A stretch of 64,000 nt of DNA from an uncultured Oscillospiraceae bacterium (GTDB lineage: Bacteria > Bacillota > Clostridia > Oscillospirales > Oscillospiraceae), in assembly GCA_947624985.1 (NCBI GenBank), contig CANQMO010000016.1:1-64000 (forward strand), read 5' to 3'. A model generated the notes under the pieces. The model did not search any database. It saw only the letters and a list, made by a program, of their open reading frames with translations, and was not told the DNA's origin. Within the stretch, counting starts at the first letter, position 1; every line of letters starts with the position of its first letter. Below are positions 36,503-43,424 of the stretch, piece by piece. Made by a program: the position numbers and the translations under genes.

Positions 36503-36543
36503 TTTGCATTACTTACTATAATGCAAATAATGCATTCTGTCAA
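36503..36543 (-). promoter_or_regulatory. Promoter and GntR-type operator
   Basis: Minus-strand TTGACA (36543-36538), 17-bp spacer, TATAGT (36520-36515). An inverted repeat TTTGCATTA (36503-36511) / TAATGCAAA (36519-36527) covers the -10 box, and a further TAATGCATT copy lies in the spacer. Fits autorepression. Confidence 0.7.
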
Positions 36544-36571
36544 GATTTTTTTCACTTTTATTGGATAATCC

Positions 36572-36600
36572 TTGCATATCGTTTTTCCGCGCCTTATAAT
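36572..36600 (+). promoter_or_regulatory. Sigma-A promoter of the TM1266/ABC operon
   Basis: TTGCAT (36572-36577), 17-bp spacer, TATAAT (36595-36600). Confidence 0.75.
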
Positions 36601-36606
36601 ATGGTC

Positions 36607-36708
36607 GTGGCTGACGCCAAAACAGGGAGTTACAGCGAAAGGCACGGGCAATGCGGGGCGCGGTCCCGCGGATGTTGCCGCGTCTTTCGGCGCGGTCATT
36701 TTTTTGTT
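36607..36708 (+). promoter_or_regulatory. Structured leader with intrinsic terminator, unclassified
   Basis: After the promoter the transcript can fold GGCAA ... TTGCC around a GCGGG/CCCGC hairpin (about 36647-36680), followed by a terminator-like CCGCG, loop TCTTTCGG, CGCGG, TCATTTTTTT. Upstream CGAAAG (36637-36642) is complementary to CTTTCG in the terminator loop, and TGACGCC (about 36611) to the GGCGCGGTCA strand, so an alternative fold exists. This looks like a riboswitch or attenuator, but the conserved cores of the classes I know do not fit. Confidence 0.5.
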
Positions 36709-36731
36709 TCAAGAGGGAGGAAGCAGCTATT

Positions 36732-36992
36732 ATGATGGTAACGCGCGTTGCCGTTGTGGGCATCATCGTGGAGAATCTGGACAGCACAGAGCAGTTGAAC
36801 GCTATTTTACACCGCTATTCCGGCTATATCCTCGGGCGGATGGGTATACCTTACCGGGAGCGGGACATCAACATCATCTCCATCGCCATGGACGCGCCTC
36901 AGGACGTGATCAACTCCATGGCCGGTGAGATCGGCGCTCTGGCGGGCGTGAACGTCAAGACGGCCTACTCCCATGTCATCACCCGGTCATAA
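36732..36992 (+). CDS. TM1266-family iron-only hydrogenase system regulator-like protein
   Basis: 86 aa. A single ACT/NikR-like ferredoxin fold (VAVVGIIVENLDSTEQLNAI ... INIISIAMDAPQDVINSMAG ... VNVKTAYSHV), the pattern of the TM1266 family named for its linkage with FeFe-hydrogenase maturation genes. No DNA-binding domain is present, so it may be a small-ligand sensor subunit. GAGGGAGGAAG precedes ATG 36732. It leads an ABC operon; no hydrogenase genes are in the window. Confidence 0.85.
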   Translation: MMVTRVAVVGIIVENLDSTEQLNAILHRYSGYILGRMGIPYRERDINIISIAMDAPQDVINSMAGEIGALAGVNVKTAYSHVITRS

Positions 36993-37019
36993 GACCGTTG
37001 AAACGGAGTTGAACCCTTT

Positions 37020-37994
37020 ATGAAACGCATTTTCGCGGCGCTTCTGGCTCTGGCGGTATGCCTGGGTCTGGGCGCCTGCGGCTCCGCCTCCGAAAACAGG
37101 GTCGAGACGGAGGGCCCCGTGAACGTGATGGTGCTGAGCGGCACCACCGGCTTCGGCATGGCCAAGCTCATGGCGGACGCCGGCGACGGCAAGACCGCGC
37201 TGGACTACGCCTTTTCGGTGGAGTCGGACGCCAGCGCCGTTACCGCCGCGCTGATAAACGGCGACTGCGACATCGCCGCTCTGCCCACCAACGCCGCCGC
37301 CACGCTGTACAACAAGAGCGAGGGCGGCGTGCGCCTGCTGGCTTTGAATACCCTGGGGGTCCTGTATCTGGTGGTCAACAGCAAAGCCGTGACCGTGCGG
37401 AGCATGGAGGACCTGGCGGGCATGACCGTGTATGTGCCGGCCCAGAACCCCCTGTTCCAGGTCAGGGCCCTGTGCGGCGCGGCGGGCATAGACGTGACGC
37501 TGGACGACACGTATGCCCAGCCCGCCGATCTTCGCACGGCTCTCGCCGCCGGAGAGGTGGACACGGCCGTGCTGCCGGAGCCCATGGTGACCATCGCCTG
37601 CGCCGCCTACGAGGACCTTGCGGTGGCGCTGGATCTGACGGAGCAGTGGGAGCGGGTCTACCCCGAGGGGAGCCCGGTGCAGGGCTGCGTGGTGGCCCGG
37701 ACCGATTTTGTGGAGCGATACCCCGAGGCCGTGGAGGCCTTTCTGGCCGAGTACGGCCCGTCCATCGCGTACCTGACCGAGGAGCCCGCCGAGGCCGCCA
37801 AGCTCATCGAGCAGACCGGCGTGTTCTCCAACGCCGCTGTGGCGGAAAAGGCCATCGGCCAGTGCAACGTGTGCTTCATCACCGGCGAGGATATGCGCGG
37901 CCGCATGGAGCCCTTTTTGCAGATCCTGTACGACGTGGCCCCGGAGTCCGTCGGCGGCGCGCTGCCGGAGGACGACTTTTACTATGTAGGTTGA
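37020..37994 (+). CDS. SsuA/NMT1-like ABC substrate-binding lipoprotein
   Basis: 324 aa. Signal peptide with lipobox LGAC (Cys20), then a periplasmic-binding type II fold of the nitrate/sulfonate/taurine/thiamine-precursor group (NVMVLSGTTGFGMAK, DIAALPTNAA, NTLGVLYLVVNS). Extracytoplasmic ligand receptor for the next two genes. The ligand is not set; the TM1266-type leader gene hints at redox metal or cofactor metabolism. Confidence 0.9.
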   Translation: MKRIFAALLALAVCLGLGACGSASENRVETEGPVNVMVLSGTTGFGMAKLMADAGDGKTALDYAFSVESDASAVTAALINGDCDIAALPTNAAATLYNKSEGGVRLLALNTLGVLYLVVNSKAVTVRSMEDLAGMTVYVPAQNPLFQVRALCGAAGIDVTLDDTYAQPADLRTALAAGEVDTAVLPEPMVTIACAAYEDLAVALDLTEQWERVYPEGSPVQGCVVARTDFVERYPEAVEAFLAEYGPSIAYLTEEPAEAAKLIEQTGVFSNAAVAEKAIGQCNVCFITGEDMRGRMEPFLQILYDVAPESVGGALPEDDFYYVG

Positions 37995-38001
37995 GATCGT
38001 T

Positions 38002-38787
38002 ATGGACCGCTGGAAGACCGCCTGGAAAGGGATGCTCATCCTGGCCTTCTGGCTGGGCGTATGGGCGCTTTTGGCACGCCTGGTGGGCCGGGAGCTTTTG
38101 CTCCCCGGTCCCTGGCAGGTGCTGAAGCGCCTTTTGCTTTTGATGGGCACCGGGGACTTCTGGCGTATCACGGCGGTAAGTCTGGCCCGGATCGTGTGCG
38201 GCACGCTGGCGGCGGTGGCGGCGGGGGTCGTGCTCGCCGCGGCCACCTGCCGGTCCCGGTTCCTGCGGGCGGTGCTCTCGCCTTTGCTGACGGCGGTCAA
38301 GTCCGTGCCGGTGGCCAGCTTCATCCTGCTGACGCTCATTTGGGTGGGCCGGGACATCCTGCCCGGCGTGATCGTGTTTCTGATGGTGCTGCCCATCGTG
38401 TGGCAGAACGTGGCGGCGGGCATTGAGCAGACCGACCGCTCCCTTCTGGAGCTGGCCCGGGTCTACCGCTTCTCCCGCTGGCGGACGTTGCGGCGGGTGT
38501 TCGTGCCGGAGGTGGCGCCCTACTTCCTGGCCGCCTGCCGGACAAGCTTCGGCGTGGCCTGGAAATCCGGGGTGGCGGCGGAGGTGCTGACCGTGCCCCA
38601 GCGCTCCATCGGGCGGCAGCTTTTCGAGTCCAAGCTCTATCTGGAGACGGTGGACCTGTTCGCCTGGACGGTGGTGGTGGTGCTCTGCTCGCTGGCCATC
38701 GATAAACTTCTCACCGCAGCCATAATGATCATCGCAAGGCGAAAACGAATGTTTTCGCCGCCAAACGATACGTTTGGCGGCAAATGA
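38002..38787 (+). CDS. SsuC/TauC-like ABC transporter permease
   Basis: 261 aa, about six membrane segments, EAA-like loop (LLELARVYRFSRWRTLRRVF, about 148-167). It lies 7 bp after the binding-protein stop. The last 20 codons, including the stop, fall inside a palindromic repeat element (38724-38816), so the C-terminal tail (ARRKRMFSPPNDTFGGK) appears to be supplied by that element. Confidence 0.9.
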   Translation: MDRWKTAWKGMLILAFWLGVWALLARLVGRELLLPGPWQVLKRLLLLMGTGDFWRITAVSLARIVCGTLAAVAAGVVLAAATCRSRFLRAVLSPLLTAVKSVPVASFILLTLIWVGRDILPGVIVFLMVLPIVWQNVAAGIEQTDRSLLELARVYRFSRWRTLRRVFVPEVAPYFLAACRTSFGVAWKSGVAAEVLTVPQRSIGRQLFESKLYLETVDLFAWTVVVVLCSLAIDKLLTAAIMIIARRKRMFSPPNDTFGGK

Positions 38788-38816
38788 TCCAAGGATCATT
38801 TGCCGCGATGCTCATT
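38724..38816. repeat. 93-bp cloverleaf-forming palindromic element
   Basis: Outer stem AATGATCATCGC (38724-38735) pairs with GCGATGCTCATT (38805-38816), one mismatch. Inside, three perfect hairpins are laid end to end: GGCGAAAAC/GTTTTCGCC (38738-38759), GCCAAACG/CGTTTGGC (38760-38778) and GGCAAATGATCC/GGATCATTTGCC (38779-38804). Only two bases of the interior are unpaired outside the hairpin loops. Resembles a REP/MITE-like mobile palindrome, inserted at the permease 3' end. No obvious target duplication. Confidence 0.8.
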
Positions 38817-38861
38817 GTATTGACTATCTGGCAAAACAGCCATGCGAGGAGGTGACGGGCC

Positions 38862-39458
38862 GTGATACGGTTTGAAAACGTGACGCTGGCCTATCAGGGC
38901 CGCACCATCCTGCGGGACGTGACGATGCATGTGCCCCCCGGGGGGCGGGTGGCGCTGATGGGTCCCTCCGGCTGCGGGAAGACCTCGCTGCTGCAACTGG
39001 CGGCGGGTCTGAGAAAGCCCACGTCCGGCACGGTGACGTCAGGCGCCAGGCGGCTGGCCTACGCCTTTCAGGAGCCCCGGCTCCTGCCGCGGCTGACCGT
39101 GGCGCAAAACGTCAACGCGGTCCTGTCGGACGCCCCCGGCACCATGCCCCGGGCCATGGAGGTGCTGGCGGCGGTCGGGCTCGCGGAGGCGGCCGACAAG
39201 CTCCCCTATCAGCTTTCCGGCGGCATGGCCCAGCGGGTGAATCTGGCCCGGGCACTGGCCTGCGACGGGGACCTGCTGCTGCTGGACGAGCCCCTCAAAG
39301 AACTGGACGAGGCCCGCCGGGACGACATCCTCTCCCTGCTGAAGGAGCACACAAAAGACCGTACCCTGCTGGTCACCACCCACGACCCCCATGCGGCCCG
39401 GGTCCTGGCGGAGCGGGTCTATGTCTGGCGTGACGGCACATTCACACAACAACAGTAA
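38862..39458 (+). CDS. SsuB/TauB-like ABC transporter ATP-binding protein
   Basis: 198 aa, short for the family (usually 240 or more). Walker A GPSGCGKTS, Q-loop FQEPRLLPRLT, signature LSGGMAQRV and Walker B LLLLDEPLKELD are intact; the C-terminal extension after the H-loop (TTHDPHAA) is minimal. GTG start at 38862 follows GAGGAGGTGA. Separated from the permease by the palindromic element, which may lower its relative expression. Confidence 0.92.
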   Translation: MIRFENVTLAYQGRTILRDVTMHVPPGGRVALMGPSGCGKTSLLQLAAGLRKPTSGTVTSGARRLAYAFQEPRLLPRLTVAQNVNAVLSDAPGTMPRAMEVLAAVGLAEAADKLPYQLSGGMAQRVNLARALACDGDLLLLDEPLKELDEARRDDILSLLKEHTKDRTLLVTTHDPHAARVLAERVYVWRDGTFTQQQ

Positions 39459-39486
39459 AGCGCGCTGCCTGCCGCAGCGCGCTTTA
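39456..39486. terminator. Hairpin terminator
   Basis: TAAAGCGCGCTGC / GCAGCGCGCTTTA, beginning in the stop codon of the ATPase gene and followed by CCTTG; between convergent genes. Confidence 0.7.
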
Positions 39487-39522
39487 CCTTGTACCACATC
39501 GCTATGATAGTTTACATAACTC

Positions 39523-40182
39523 TTATTCCGGCTTTTCTTTCGTCTCCTGCAAGGCATCCAGCAGGTCCTGGGGCCGGACCATGACCGGCGCGGACAGTTC
39601 CTCGCCCTGACGGGCGCAGACTGCGGCCACATACTGGTCCTCCAACTGGTATTCCCCGAACTGCCAGCCCTGAGCGCCGTGGATCACGTCCTCCTCGTCC
39701 AGACTGAGAAGCTGGTCGTGGCTCACGGCCTTGACCCATGCCTCCTTCCGGGTCCAAATGCGGAAAAACGCGTGGTTTTGCCCCTCATGGGGCTGCTCGG
39801 CCAGCCAGTCCCGCTCCTTGAAATGGAACCGGCGGGCGATGGACATGTGGACGGGCTTGATCTGCTGGATGTCCACGCCCACGCCCCTGTCGCTGATGGC
39901 GCACATGGCGTAGGGGCCGGAGTGGGACAGACTGAAGTGCAGATCGTCCCGCTGGGCGAACACCGGCTTACCGGCCTGCAAAAACCGCACCGGCTCCTCC
40001 GCGCGGATGCCGTGGCGCTCCATCACATACCGCCACAGCAGCCCCGCCCCCAGGCTGGCCTCCCGGGCCGGCGCGTAGCGCAGCCGCTCCAGTCTCCGCC
40101 GCCGCCACCGGGGCAGCAGGCACGACGCCTCTTCCTCCGGCAGGGCAGCCGCGTCGTTTTTGAGAATGTATACCTCCGTCAT
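39523..40182 (-). CDS. Sfp-type 4'-phosphopantetheinyl transferase
   Basis: 219 aa. Transfers phosphopantetheine from CoA to carrier proteins. The Mg2+-binding GVGVDIQ (residues 100-106) and the WTRKEAWVKA motif (143-152) are intact; length is typical of the Sfp group rather than AcpS. ATG 40182 is favoured over GTG 40191 because GGAG lies too close to the latter. No carrier-protein, NRPS or PKS gene is in the window; its likely transcript partner is the small peptide at 40263-40397. Confidence 0.93.
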   Translation of the reverse strand: MTEVYILKNDAAALPEEEASCLLPRWRRRRLERLRYAPAREASLGAGLLWRYVMERHGIRAEEPVRFLQAGKPVFAQRDDLHFSLSHSGPYAMCAISDRGVGVDIQQIKPVHMSIARRFHFKERDWLAEQPHEGQNHAFFRIWTRKEAWVKAVSHDQLLSLDEEDVIHGAQGWQFGEYQLEDQYVAAVCARQGEELSAPVMVRPQDLLDALQETKEKPE

Positions 40183-40262
40183 TTCTATCACCGCTCCATA
40201 TATGATCGCACCGATATGACTGCAATGCGCCCCGCTCCCCTACAGGGAACAGGACGCACATA

Positions 40263-40397
40263 CTACCTGCCTTCTTCGCCGACGACGGTCTGGATGCCGG
40301 CCGCCGTGTCGCCGGTCTCTTCGTCGTGATAGACATACTCCGCCCCGGGCTGGAAGGCAGCGCCAACAGGCGCCGTAACGAATTGGCTGAGTTTCAT
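40263..40397 (-). CDS. 44-residue peptide upstream of the PPTase gene
   Basis: Starts MKLSQFVTAPVGAAFQPG, then acidic EYVYHDEETGDTAAG and ends GEEGR. AAAGGA lies about 10 bases before ATG 40397, and a consensus promoter (40449-40477) stands further upstream, so it is probably expressed. Gap to the PPTase gene is 80 bp on the same strand. No family recognised; a Ser near the N-terminus is present but there is no carrier-protein DSL motif. Confidence 0.55.
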   Translation of the reverse strand: MKLSQFVTAPVGAAFQPGAEYVYHDEETGDTAAGIQTVVGEEGR

Positions 40398-40448
40398 AGA
40401 CCCGGGTCCTTTCTTTTGGGCAGATGTGATACAACGTTATGTACATGT

Positions 40449-40477
40449 ATTATAACCCAACTTCCAGAATATTACAA
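40449..40477 (-). promoter_or_regulatory. Promoter of the peptide/PPTase unit
   Basis: Minus-strand TTGTAA (40477-40472), 17-bp spacer, TATAAT (40454-40449). Confidence 0.65.
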
Positions 40478-40531
40478 TCCCTGGGCGCCTTCTAACACAT
40501 CATGACATTTGCCGAAATTTCTTTCCCCTCT

Positions 40532-40560
40532 TGAAACATTTTGCACGAAAGATTCGTTAT
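40532..40560 (+). promoter_or_regulatory. Candidate ECF autoregulatory promoter
   Basis: TGAAAC (40532-40537), 17 bp, CGTTAT (40555-40560), the layout of ECF promoters such as sigma-M/W type (TGAAAC, 16-17 bp, CGTA/C), immediately ahead of the ECF sigma gene. Confidence 0.55.
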
Positions 40561-40593
40561 AATGACGAAAGGCCTTTCAAGGAGAACAATGCG

Positions 40594-41070
40594 ATGATGA
40601 CAGAGGAACGCTTCACCCGCCTGGCACACAAATACATGGACACGGTGTTCCGTCTGGCGTACAGCTATCTGAAATGCTACGCCGACGCGGAGGACGTGAC
40701 GCAAAACGTGCTGTTGAAGCTGTACCAGGCGGATGAAAAGTCCTTCCGGTCGGAGGACCACATCCGCTACTGGCTGGTCCGGGTGGCGGTGAACGAGTGC
40801 AAGAGCTTTTTCCGCTCCCCCTGGCGGCGGGCGGAGCCACTGGAACAGTACATGGAGACGCTGGATCTGCCCTCCGACGAGCATGAGGACCTGTTCCGGG
40901 CGGTGATGGCCCTGCCGGCTAAGTACCGGGTGGTCATACACCTGTACTACTTCGAGGGCTATTCCTCTGACGAGATCGCCGGACTGCTGAATACCCCCCC
41001 CGCCACCGTCCGCACAAGGATGGCCCGGGCAAGGGCGCAACTGAAAAAATTTCTGACGGAGGCTGAATGA
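40594..41070 (+). CDS. ECF-type RNA polymerase sigma factor
   Basis: 158 aa. Region 2 (YMDTVFRLAYSYLKCYADAEDVTQNVLLKLY) is near the N-terminus and region 4 (LPAKYRVVIHLYYFEGYSSDEIAG) near the C-terminus, with RTRMARARAQLK as the recognition helix end. ATG 40594 (or 40597) follows AAGGAG at 40579-40584. It is one base apart from the next gene, its presumed anti-sigma factor. Confidence 0.94.
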   Translation: MMTEERFTRLAHKYMDTVFRLAYSYLKCYADAEDVTQNVLLKLYQADEKSFRSEDHIRYWLVRVAVNECKSFFRSPWRRAEPLEQYMETLDLPSDEHEDLFRAVMALPAKYRVVIHLYYFEGYSSDEIAGLLNTPPATVRTRMARARAQLKKFLTEAE

Positions 41071-41071
41071 C

Positions 41072-42319
41072 ATGACGGACCGCGAGCTTTACCGGGAGAC
41101 CTTCTCCCACCTTCACGCCTCCGGCGACACCGTAACGGAGGTATTGAACATGGCAAATCAGAATAAGACCCATAGACGTCCCGCCCGGCGGGCCATCACC
41201 GCCCTCATCGCCGCGGCCTGCGTGGCGGCGCTGGGCGTCACCGCCTACGCCATCGGCGAGCACACCGGCTTTTTCGAGCAGGTGTTCGGCGACACCGGCG
41301 TTCAGAGCCGGAAGGCATACGAGACCGTGGCCGACGACACCAAGCCCGACAGCGGCATGGTCACCGTCCCCGCCTATGAGCGGGTGAGCGTGGACCAGGA
41401 CGCCGCCGAGGAACTGATCGGCGGGCAGGTGTCCGACGTGAACGAGTCCTTCACCATGGACGGGGTCACCTTCACCGCCGAAAGCCTGGTGATGGATGAA
41501 AACGGCATCGGCGCTCTGACCTTCACCGTGTCTGACCCGGACGGCTTCCCCGACATGGTGGCTGACGGAGAGGTGTACACCGGCCTCATGCCGGCCATGG
41601 ACGAGGATCTGGGCTGGTACGGCAGCGCGCCTTTGGTGGCCGTCACAGCGGGCGGCGAGGAACGGCTTCTTGCGCCCCATATCTATCTGAACAGCGCCGA
41701 CTCCACCGACACGGAAAAGCGCCTGACCGCCTACTTCTGGGACTACTGGGGCGTAGAGCCGGGGGACGGGATGCGGCTGAGCATGAGCAAGTTCCTCTAT
41801 AACTATGACGAGATGATCGACACGGTCGAGGACGACGGCAGCCCCGGCGAGCCGGAGCCCTCCGTCGACGAGATCAAGGAGCACCTGACCTTCACCGTGG
41901 ACGAGCTTGTCCCCGCCGTGGTGTTCACGGACGAGGACGGCAAGACCGCCTCCGTGTCTCCCATGGGCGTGGTGCTGGACGACTCGTATGACGCCCTGCA
42001 CGGCCTGAGCCTGGACTACGCCGACGGCACCGAATATGTGGTCGAGGGCGACGATGTAGCCAACGTCCAGTTCGGCGCCCTGACCGACCCCTTCGCTTTT
42101 GGTGTGTACGGCGAGGAGATCCAGGAGGACACCGACGGCGACGGTGTGATCGACACCATCAGCTACGGCGAGCCGGACCCGTCCCAGTGCGAGGGCATGT
42201 ATCGGACCATGTATGTGTTCAACCGGCTGGTGGAGCCGGAGAACGTGACGGCGGTCCACACCGTGGGCGGCATCGACCCCCACGGCGAATCTCACCCGGA
42301 CCGGACCTTCACGAAATAA
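41072..42319 (+). CDS. Membrane-anchored anti-sigma-type protein
   Basis: 415 aa. A short cytoplasmic N-terminus (about 1-38, with FSHLHASGDTVTEVLNM), one membrane segment (about 40-60) and a large acidic extracytoplasmic domain. The layout matches DUF4179-like partners of ECF sigma factors: the cytoplasmic end binds sigma and the outer domain senses the envelope. ATG follows the sigma stop by one base. The outer domain contains a Ca-site-like DTDGDGVID loop at about residue 352. Role inferred from position and topology. Confidence 0.8.
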   Translation: MTDRELYRETFSHLHASGDTVTEVLNMANQNKTHRRPARRAITALIAAACVAALGVTAYAIGEHTGFFEQVFGDTGVQSRKAYETVADDTKPDSGMVTVPAYERVSVDQDAAEELIGGQVSDVNESFTMDGVTFTAESLVMDENGIGALTFTVSDPDGFPDMVADGEVYTGLMPAMDEDLGWYGSAPLVAVTAGGEERLLAPHIYLNSADSTDTEKRLTAYFWDYWGVEPGDGMRLSMSKFLYNYDEMIDTVEDDGSPGEPEPSVDEIKEHLTFTVDELVPAVVFTDEDGKTASVSPMGVVLDDSYDALHGLSLDYADGTEYVVEGDDVANVQFGALTDPFAFGVYGEEIQEDTDGDGVIDTISYGEPDPSQCEGMYRTMYVFNRLVEPENVTAVHTVGGIDPHGESHPDRTFTK

Positions 42320-42336
42320 GCACAAAACGCAAAAAA

Positions 42337-42360
42337 GCCCCGGCTCAGTCGAGCCGGGGC
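42337..42360 (-). terminator. Rho-independent terminator of the NYN gene
   Basis: GCCCCGGCTC / GAGCCGGGGC; on the minus strand followed by TTTTTTGCG. It also lies just past the plus-strand anti-sigma gene. Confidence 0.8.
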
Positions 42361-42371
42361 GTTGCTGTTGG

Positions 42372-43241
42372 TCACATTTCCTTGTCCTTGATGTAGACGA
42401 TCTTGCTGCGGGGGTCGGACTTGTCCTGCCGCTCCTCCACCTCGAACCGGTCGATGGCCTTGACCATGCCGGACAGCTTGGAGTAGCCATAGCTGCGGGA
42501 GTCGAAGTCGGGCCGCTTTTTCTGGATGAGCTGGCCCACCGCGCCCAGGGACACATAGTCGTCGTCCCCGGCGCCGGACAGGTCCAGGATAGAGTCGGCG
42601 ATGAGCCAGACGATACTGTCCGGTATCTGCCGCCCCTCGCTGGAAACAGGCCGGGCGGCGGGCTCCGCCGGTTCCGGCTCCGTCTTCTTGACCGGGCCGG
42701 CGGTCTTTTTGGCCGGCTCCGGTTTCTTTGCCGGCTCCGCCTTCTTCCTGCGAGCGGGCAGGGCGGTCTTGGCCGCCACCTTGGCGGACCGCTCCCGGAT
42801 GACTTCGATATAGATGAACTTGTTACAGGCGGCGATCAGAGGGGCGGGGGTCTTCTGCTCGCCGATACCGATGACGAACTGGCCCGCCTCCCGCAGCCGC
42901 CGGGCAAGCCCCGTAAAGTCGCTGTCGGAACTGACCAGCACGAACCCGTCCGTATTGCCGGAATAGAGGATGTCCATGGCGTCGATAATCATGGCCGAGT
43001 CGGTGGAGTTTTTGCCCTTGGTGTAGGCGAACTGCTGCACGGGGGTGACGGAATTCTCCAGCAATGCCTGCCGCCAGCCGGACAGGTTCCTGCTGGACCA
43101 GTCGCCGTAGGCCCGCTTCAGGTTGGGCGTGCCGTAAATGGCTACCTCCTCCATGATCCCCTGCAAGCAGTCCCGGGGGGCGTTGTCCGCGTCGATGAGC
43201 ACCGCCAGACGCAGGTTCTTGTCGTTGTCGGTCATGGGCAT
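42372..43241 (-). CDS. NYN-domain (LabA/DUF88-like) protein with C-terminal OST-HTH region
   Basis: 289 aa. The N-terminal PIN/NYN nuclease fold shows metal-ligand motifs LAVLIDADNAP (first Asp pair), AMIIDAMDIL and VLVSSDSDFTGLARRLREAG. A Lys/Pro/Ala-rich linker (about 155-200) leads to an OST-HTH/LOTUS-like domain (about 210-285, VSLGAVGQLIQKKRPDFDSR). Likely an RNA-processing or RNA-binding nuclease. ATG 43241 follows GGAGGGG; the in-frame extension to 43256 is unsupported. Confidence 0.9.
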   Translation of the reverse strand: MPMTDNDKNLRLAVLIDADNAPRDCLQGIMEEVAIYGTPNLKRAYGDWSSRNLSGWRQALLENSVTPVQQFAYTKGKNSTDSAMIIDAMDILYSGNTDGFVLVSSDSDFTGLARRLREAGQFVIGIGEQKTPAPLIAACNKFIYIEVIRERSAKVAAKTALPARRKKAEPAKKPEPAKKTAGPVKKTEPEPAEPAARPVSSEGRQIPDSIVWLIADSILDLSGAGDDDYVSLGAVGQLIQKKRPDFDSRSYGYSKLSGMVKAIDRFEVEERQDKSDPRSKIVYIKDKEM

Positions 43242-43353
43242 TTCTATCCCCTCCATTCACCGACAGTATACAGGAACCTGTCCCATTTTGCAATAAAGTT
43301 AACATAATACTGTGGACAGTCTGTAAACAATCCGCCGCCTGTACAGAAAAAAC

Positions 43354-43382
43354 TTGAAACGGGCCATACCTTGTAATATAAT
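43354..43382 (+). promoter_or_regulatory. Sigma-A promoter of the PpiC gene
   Basis: TTGAAA (43354-43359), 17-bp spacer, TATAAT (43377-43382), 42 bases before ATG 43425. Confidence 0.7.
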
Positions 43383-43424
43383 ATCATGGACTTCCGAGAA
43401 AACTACCGCAAGAGGTGTGGAAAC

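Noticed and set aside
36600-36710. ZTP (pfl) riboswitch
   Set aside because: GTCGTG and an ACGGGCA stretch recall the motif, but GTCGTG lies at or before the likely transcription start and the conserved CCGCCTGGGC core is absent.
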